This document shows positions 60,141 to 64,000 of a stretch of DNA of 64,000 nt, piece by piece; position 1 is the first letter of the stretch, and each line of letters starts with the position of its first letter. Below the pieces are notes generated by a model. The model ran no database searches. It worked only from the letters and a program-made list of their open reading frames with translations, and was not told the origin of the DNA. The stretch is taken from positions 1,736,001 to 1,800,000 of the forward strand of contig NZ_CP016033.1 in assembly GCF_001663175.1 (NCBI RefSeq), in the 5' to 3' direction. The DNA comes from Erythrobacter neustonensis. GTDB taxonomy: Bacteria > Pseudomonadota > Alphaproteobacteria > Sphingomonadales > Sphingomonadaceae. The position numbers and the translations under genes are program-made.

Positions 60141-61228
60141 CAGATCACCCATTCGGCAAAGCCCAGCGCCACCACGAGCGAGGCGATGGTTGCTGCCAGC
60201 ACCGGCATCACCGCGCGCCAACCGAGGCCCAGCAGCAGATCGGTGCGCGTCCGCATCGCAGTGGCGGTAACCGCGAGCAGCAGCAATGTCTTGGACAAAG
60301 TGAGCGAGGCGGCGGCAACCTGCGCGGGCAGGGTGACGAGCGAATTCAACGCAACCAGCGCGAGGAAGGCCAGAATGAAGCCCGGCAGCAGCGGCACTTT
60401 TGCGCGGCCGACGCCGGCGGGCAGCGGCTGCGCGCGCGCGATCCACAGCGCCGCGAGCGTGACCAGCGGGGCGAGCAATGCGACGCGGGTGAGCTTCACC
60501 ACGGTTGCCTGCGCGCCCGCTGCATCCGACACGGCAAAGCCTGCACCGATGGCCTGCGCCACGTCATGGATCGACGCGCCGACCAGAAAACCCGCCTGCG
60601 CATCGGTAAAGCCGAGCATCTGGGTCAAGGGCGGATAGGCGATCAGCGCGATCGCGCTTGCGGCGGCAAGGATCACCAGTGTCAGGGTGAACTGCGCCTG
60701 ATCCACCCGCTCGCGCCCGATCACGCCATAAAGCGCCAGCGCCGCCGACGCGCCGCAGATCGCGGTCGCCCCGCCGCCGAGCAGCCCGATCGCCGGGCTC
60801 TGCCCCGTCGCCTTCGCGGCGGCGAGCGCGGCGACAAGCGCCGAGGCCATCACCAGCGCGAGCCCCGCAAAGGGAACCAGCCCCATCGCGGCGACCTGCA
60901 TCGCGGTGACCTGCAATCCTAACAGCGCGATCCCTGCGCGCAGGCCGTGGCGGGATACCGCGTCGAGCCCGTCATGCGTGCGCGGATCGGCGGAGGCGAA
61001 ATTGAGCGCAAGGCCGAGCAGCAGCCCGGCGAGGATCACCGGCACCCCGTAATTCTGCGACAGCCACGCCGCCGCCGCGCCCGCGATGGCACTGATCGCA
61101 AGACCGGGGACGAAGCGCGACAGCGGCTTCTTCTGCGCGCGCGCCGCATCCGCCGTATCGGCGAGCATCATCTCGCCATAGAGATCGCCGGCAAAAGCCT
61201 CGAACTGGGGGGCGGGGCCACGCTTCAT
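60140..61228 (-). CDS. YeiH-family putative sulfate exporter
   Basis: The 362-aa protein has about ten TM segments and the PF03601 marks: VPVILAGLLLGLALNFA, LRAGIALLGLQVTAMQVA, GGGATAICGASAALALYGVIG and GFLVGASIHDVAQAIGAGFAVSD. The family is annotated as putative sulfate exporters, partly from genomic links to sulfonate breakdown. With SorAB in the same operon it would remove sulfate. It overlaps glpD by 1 bp; 74 bp separate it from the MFS gene upstream. Confidence 0.85.
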   Translation of the reverse strand: MKRGPAPQFEAFAGDLYGEMMLADTADAARAQKKPLSRFVPGLAISAIAGAAAAWLSQNYGVPVILAGLLLGLALNFASADPRTHDGLDAVSRHGLRAGIALLGLQVTAMQVAAMGLVPFAGLALVMASALVAALAAAKATGQSPAIGLLGGGATAICGASAALALYGVIGRERVDQAQFTLTLVILAAASAIALIAYPPLTQMLGFTDAQAGFLVGASIHDVAQAIGAGFAVSDAAGAQATVVKLTRVALLAPLVTLAALWIARAQPLPAGVGRAKVPLLPGFILAFLALVALNSLVTLPAQVAAASLTLSKTLLLLAVTATAMRTRTDLLLGLGWRAVMPVLAATIASLVVALGFAEWVI

Positions 61229-61302
61229 GCGCGTCTGATCCTGCTCTGTCTCACGGTGTCATATCCCTAACCCGAGCCGTCCGCTTTGGCAACCACGGCC
61301 GC

Positions 61303-62577
61303 CTATGCGAACAGATCAGCCCCGTCTTGCGGGCGCCGGATCACGGGGATGAGCCACTGGAACCACGCCAGCGCCACCAGATAGGAGGCCGAGGCAAACA
61401 CGAAGAGCGGCACGAAGCCATAACCTGCATCGAGCACGCGGCCCGCGACAAGGCTGATCGCGACCCCGCCCATGTTGCCCATGAACGCGCCGAAGGCCGT
61501 GACGCGGCCGACCTTGGCCTGCGGAACGACATCGGTGATCGTCGAGAACAGCGAGAGCGAGAAGCCCTGATGCCCCGCCATCACCACCCCGATCATCACC
61601 GCCACGGGCCAGAAACTGTCCATCGCCAGCACCAGCGGCAGCGGCGCGACGATCAGCGCGCAGGCGAGCATCACGCTTTTGCGCACGCGGTTCGGGCTCC
61701 ACCCGGCTTCGAGCAGGCGGGTCGAAATCCATCCGGCACCCAGCGCGCCAAGCCCCGATCCGGCAAAGGCAATTGCCAGCGGCACGGCAAGCTCCAGTGT
61801 CGAAAGGCCGAATTCCTTGCGGTAGTAATCGGCGAGCCAGAAATTGATGAACCACCAGGTCATGTCGGAAAGCGCCTTGGCGACGACGATGCCCCACGTC
61901 TGGCGGCTTTTCAGAATCGCGCCGTAAGCCTCGCCGCCGGCAACCTCGCCTTTCGATGCGTCCCGGCGCGTGTGCAACTGCGCGATCCCGCGCGCCAGCC
62001 ACATCCACGCGATGAGCGAGACAAAGCCGCCGATCCCGCCCGCCACCAAGGCCCCGCGCCACCCGACGCTGAGCGCGAGCGCGGGGATCACGAAAGGCAT
62101 CGCGATCGTGCCTGCGCCCGCCAGCAGCGTCGCAAAGCCGAAGGCGAAGCTGCGCTTGTCGGGCGGGAACAGCGTGGCGACGGTCTTGATCGTCAGCGGA
62201 GTCTGCACCGCCTCGGTCACGCCGAGGCCCATGCGCGCCGCGATCACGTGGGAGGTGGTGATCGCCCAGCCGTGCGCGATCGCGGCAAGGCTCCACGCCG
62301 ACGCGCCGACCTGCATTGCGCGGTTGACCGACAGGCGGTCGACCAGCCAGCCGGTGAACAGGAAGGCAAAGGCCGCGGAAAACTGCGTCACCGCGGCCAG
62401 ATCGCCGAAGTCGCTGTCGCTCCAGCCGAAATCGGCCATCATGTCGGGCTTCAGGATCGCGATGATCGGGCGGTCCATCGCGTTGAACACGCCCGCGATG
62501 CACAGCACCGTGAACAGCGCCCAGCGCAGCCGCACGGGGATGGCGGTGTGATGGGGTGGAGAAATGTCAGCGGCCAT
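61303..62577 (-). CDS. MFS transporter of the organic-anion (ACS) type
   Basis: The 424-aa protein has 12 hydrophobic segments and ACS-family traits: LFTVLCIAGVFNAMDRPIIAIL (TM1), FAFLFTGWLVDRLSVNRAMQVG (TM2-loop), MGLGVTEAVQTPLTIKTVATLFPPDKRS, and a polar middle loop (QLHTRRDASKGEV). ACS transporters take up hexuronates, glucarate, phthalate and similar anions, some of them sulfonates. The ATG at 62577 is preceded by AGGAA. It is the first gene of the operon downstream of the receptor's terminator. Substrate unknown. Confidence 0.8.
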   Translation of the reverse strand: MAADISPPHHTAIPVRLRWALFTVLCIAGVFNAMDRPIIAILKPDMMADFGWSDSDFGDLAAVTQFSAAFAFLFTGWLVDRLSVNRAMQVGASAWSLAAIAHGWAITTSHVIAARMGLGVTEAVQTPLTIKTVATLFPPDKRSFAFGFATLLAGAGTIAMPFVIPALALSVGWRGALVAGGIGGFVSLIAWMWLARGIAQLHTRRDASKGEVAGGEAYGAILKSRQTWGIVVAKALSDMTWWFINFWLADYYRKEFGLSTLELAVPLAIAFAGSGLGALGAGWISTRLLEAGWSPNRVRKSVMLACALIVAPLPLVLAMDSFWPVAVMIGVVMAGHQGFSLSLFSTITDVVPQAKVGRVTAFGAFMGNMGGVAISLVAGRVLDAGYGFVPLFVFASASYLVALAWFQWLIPVIRRPQDGADLFA

Positions 62578-62637
62578 CACGGGTTCCTAACGAAAGCAGC
62601 AGGGAAAGCGCAAGCATGGGGCAAGCCGAGACACAAA

Positions 62638-62663
62638 GGGCCGCCGGATCGCTCCGACGGCCC
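62638..62663 (-). terminator. Terminator after the TonB-dependent receptor
   Basis: On the minus strand an 11-bp stem (one mismatch) with a 4-base loop is followed by TTTGTGT. It lies between the receptor stop (62690) and the MFS start (62577), so it may attenuate readthrough into the operon. Confidence 0.6.
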
Positions 62664-62689
62664 CTCGTGATTGCAATCCTCGGGCGCGA

Positions 62690-64000
62690 TCAGCGCGTCC
62701 GCACGCGCAGGGACACGCCGACATAACGATCCGCATCGCGCGGGATCTGCAAGCGGCGGCCGTTCTCGATGTTAAGCAGCACGTAGCTTTCATCGGTGAT
62801 GTTGCGCACGTGGAAGGTCAGCCGGTACTTGTCCTCGATATCCGACACCCCGATCGAGGCATTCCAGATGCCATAGGGATCGATCCGGGTGTTGGGCGAC
62901 TGGCCAAGGTCCGAATATTGCGTGCTGGTATGGCGGTAATCGGTGTTGAGATAGAGCACCGCCGCATCGCCGAGCTCCTTGGTGTAGTCGCCGCCCAGCG
63001 TATAGACGAAGCGCGGGGCGAGCGGCAGCACGGTGCCGTTGCGCGCATCGGGCGCGCCGGTGGTGGGGTTGGGGTTGAATTCCTTGACCCGCGCATCGGC
63101 ATAGGCGGCGCTGGCGCGCAGGTTGAGGCCATCGACCGGGTTGACGATCAGATCGGCTTCGAAGCCTTCGCTCTTCACCGTGCCCGCATTGGTCAGGTTC
63201 GAGATCGTCGCGCCGTTGACGACGATGAAGTTGTTGGCCTGGAACCCGTCATATTCGACCGTGAAGGCCGCGACATTCAACTGCACGCGGTTGTCGAGGA
63301 ACTGCGTCTTTGCGCCAATTTCGAAGCTGTCGGACAATTCCTCGTCAATCGGCACCGCGTTGTTGGGGGCGGTGTGGTTGAAGAAGACGTTGAAGGCCGG
63401 GCCCTTGTAGCCGCGGGTGTAGGACCCGTAGAACATCACATCGTCGCTCGGCGTGAATTGCAGCACCGCCTTGCCCGACAGGTTGCCGTTGGTTGTTTCG
63501 CCGCGGCTGGTGTTGGTGCCGTTGCCGCCGTTGGCGATCAGGCCGCCCGCGGGGTTGAGGTTGGTGCCCGGGCCTGCCGCCGGAAGCCCGGTCGCCGCAT
63601 TCACGGCGGGCGCGCGGGTGTGCGTGAAGGACAGATCGTCCCAGGTGTAACGCAGGCCGCCCGTCAGCGAGAGCTGCTCGGTGAAGCGGTAGGTCGCCTG
63701 GCTGAAGATCGCATAGTTCTTCGATGTCACGTCGCTGCGCGAGGTTGCGGTCGGGAACAGCGTGTTGACCCGGTCATTGAGATTGCACGGCACCGCGCCG
63801 CCCGGCAGCGCGGGCAGGGTCGAGGTCGCGCAGGTCACGCCGCTGCGGGTGAAATCCTGCGAGTTGTCGGACCGCCACGCGAACGCGCCGACCTGATAGA
63901 AGAACGGCGCGCTCTGATCCGAGGCAAGCCGGATTTCGGCCGAAACCTGCTCGGTCTTGACCGTGCCGACATCGTGCAACTGGCCCGCGCCGACGATCGC
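62690..64000 (-). CDS. TonB-dependent receptor, 5' end cut by the window edge
   Basis: The frame is open to base 64000, so only the C-terminal 436 residues are seen: beta-barrel strands such as TEQVSAEIRLASDQSAPFFYQVGAFAW, FTEQLSLTGGLRYTWDDLSF, GSYTRGYKGPAFNVFF, DSFEIGAKTQFLDNRVQLNVAAFTVEYDGFQ and the C-terminus VGVSLRVRTR. This style (GYKGPAFNVFF, EIGAKTQFLDNR) is that of large sphingomonad receptors for unknown organic substrates. It lies upstream of and parallel to the MFS-sulfite operon, so it may import the operon's substrate. Confidence 0.85.
   Translation of the reverse strand, partial: AIVGAGQLHDVGTVKTEQVSAEIRLASDQSAPFFYQVGAFAWRSDNSQDFTRSGVTCATSTLPALPGGAVPCNLNDRVNTLFPTATSRSDVTSKNYAIFSQATYRFTEQLSLTGGLRYTWDDLSFTHTRAPAVNAATGLPAAGPGTNLNPAGGLIANGGNGTNTSRGETTNGNLSGKAVLQFTPSDDVMFYGSYTRGYKGPAFNVFFNHTAPNNAVPIDEELSDSFEIGAKTQFLDNRVQLNVAAFTVEYDGFQANNFIVVNGATISNLTNAGTVKSEGFEADLIVNPVDGLNLRASAAYADARVKEFNPNPTTGAPDARNGTVLPLAPRFVYTLGGDYTKELGDAAVLYLNTDYRHTSTQYSDLGQSPNTRIDPYGIWNASIGVSDIEDKYRLTFHVRNITDESYVLLNIENGRRLQIPRDADRYVGVSLRVRTR

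Overview
The window is high-GC alphaproteobacterial DNA, most likely from the order Sphingomonadales. This is inferred from the gene mix: TonB-dependent receptors, a PaoABC-type oxidase, a stand-alone CheB/CheR sensor cluster, NodT-type efflux and pRiA4b ORF-3/RecD2 island genes. No rRNA or single-copy marker is present, so the genus is not claimed.

Bases 1 to about 20,036 look like the right-hand part of a genomic island. They carry many short or unknown genes, broken genes and patches of unusual base composition. Identifiable cargo: a PolB-like exonuclease, a winged-helix regulator, a nuclease of the thermonuclease family, a HEPN-like protein, an AIPR (abortive infection) protein beside the frameshifted remnant of a WYL/BrxR-type regulator, a serine resolvase without transposase, VapBC, a tyrosine recombinase, a RecD2 helicase pair, HigBA and a pRiA4b ORF-3 protein. 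A 0.6-kb segment is present twice; the second copy is decayed. The island ends at a tRNA 3' end (20013-20036) that lacks the rest of its tRNA, as expected of an att remnant.

From 20.2 kb on, the DNA looks like ordinary chromosome organised in operons. (i) 20.2-26.2 kb: a hybrid histidine kinase, CheR, CheB and a receiver-kinase, each overlapping the next by 4 bp. (ii) 26.4-30 kb: a degenerate metallo-beta-lactamase-like protein, a succinate-semialdehyde-type dehydrogenase and a dihydrolipoyl-dehydrogenase-like flavoprotein. (iii) 30.2-35.6 kb: an EmrB/EmrA/NodT tripartite pump and an endonuclease/exonuclease/phosphatase-family protein. (iv) 35.6-38.3 kb: a large-subunit catalase and a DUF2383 protein. 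(v) 38.5-44.6 kb: PaoABC aldehyde oxidase, a LuxR-type regulator and an XRE/ScfR-type regulator with TTTGCAAA boxes. (vi) 44.6-52.4 kb: an iron module with ApbE, DUF4198, DUF2271 (with an SGAT flavinylation motif) and PepSY on one strand, divergent across a Fur-like box from a siderophore receptor, TonB and a PiuC-like hydroxylase; an exported lipoprotein superoxide dismutase follows. (vii) 52.7-55.8 kb: an autotransporter with calcium-loop-like motifs. (viii) 55.9-62.6 kb: a minus-strand operon of MFS transporter, YeiH-type putative sulfate exporter, GlpD, FMN reductase, a RibB-like protein that has lost key catalytic residues, and sulfite dehydrogenase with its cytochrome. A truncated TonB-dependent receptor runs off the right edge.

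The best candidates for undescribed biology are the sulfite/GlpD/RibB-like operon, the flavinylation-iron module, the partly broken defence locus in the island, and the perfect palindrome followed by hairpin-rich non-coding DNA at 7.37-7.85 kb.
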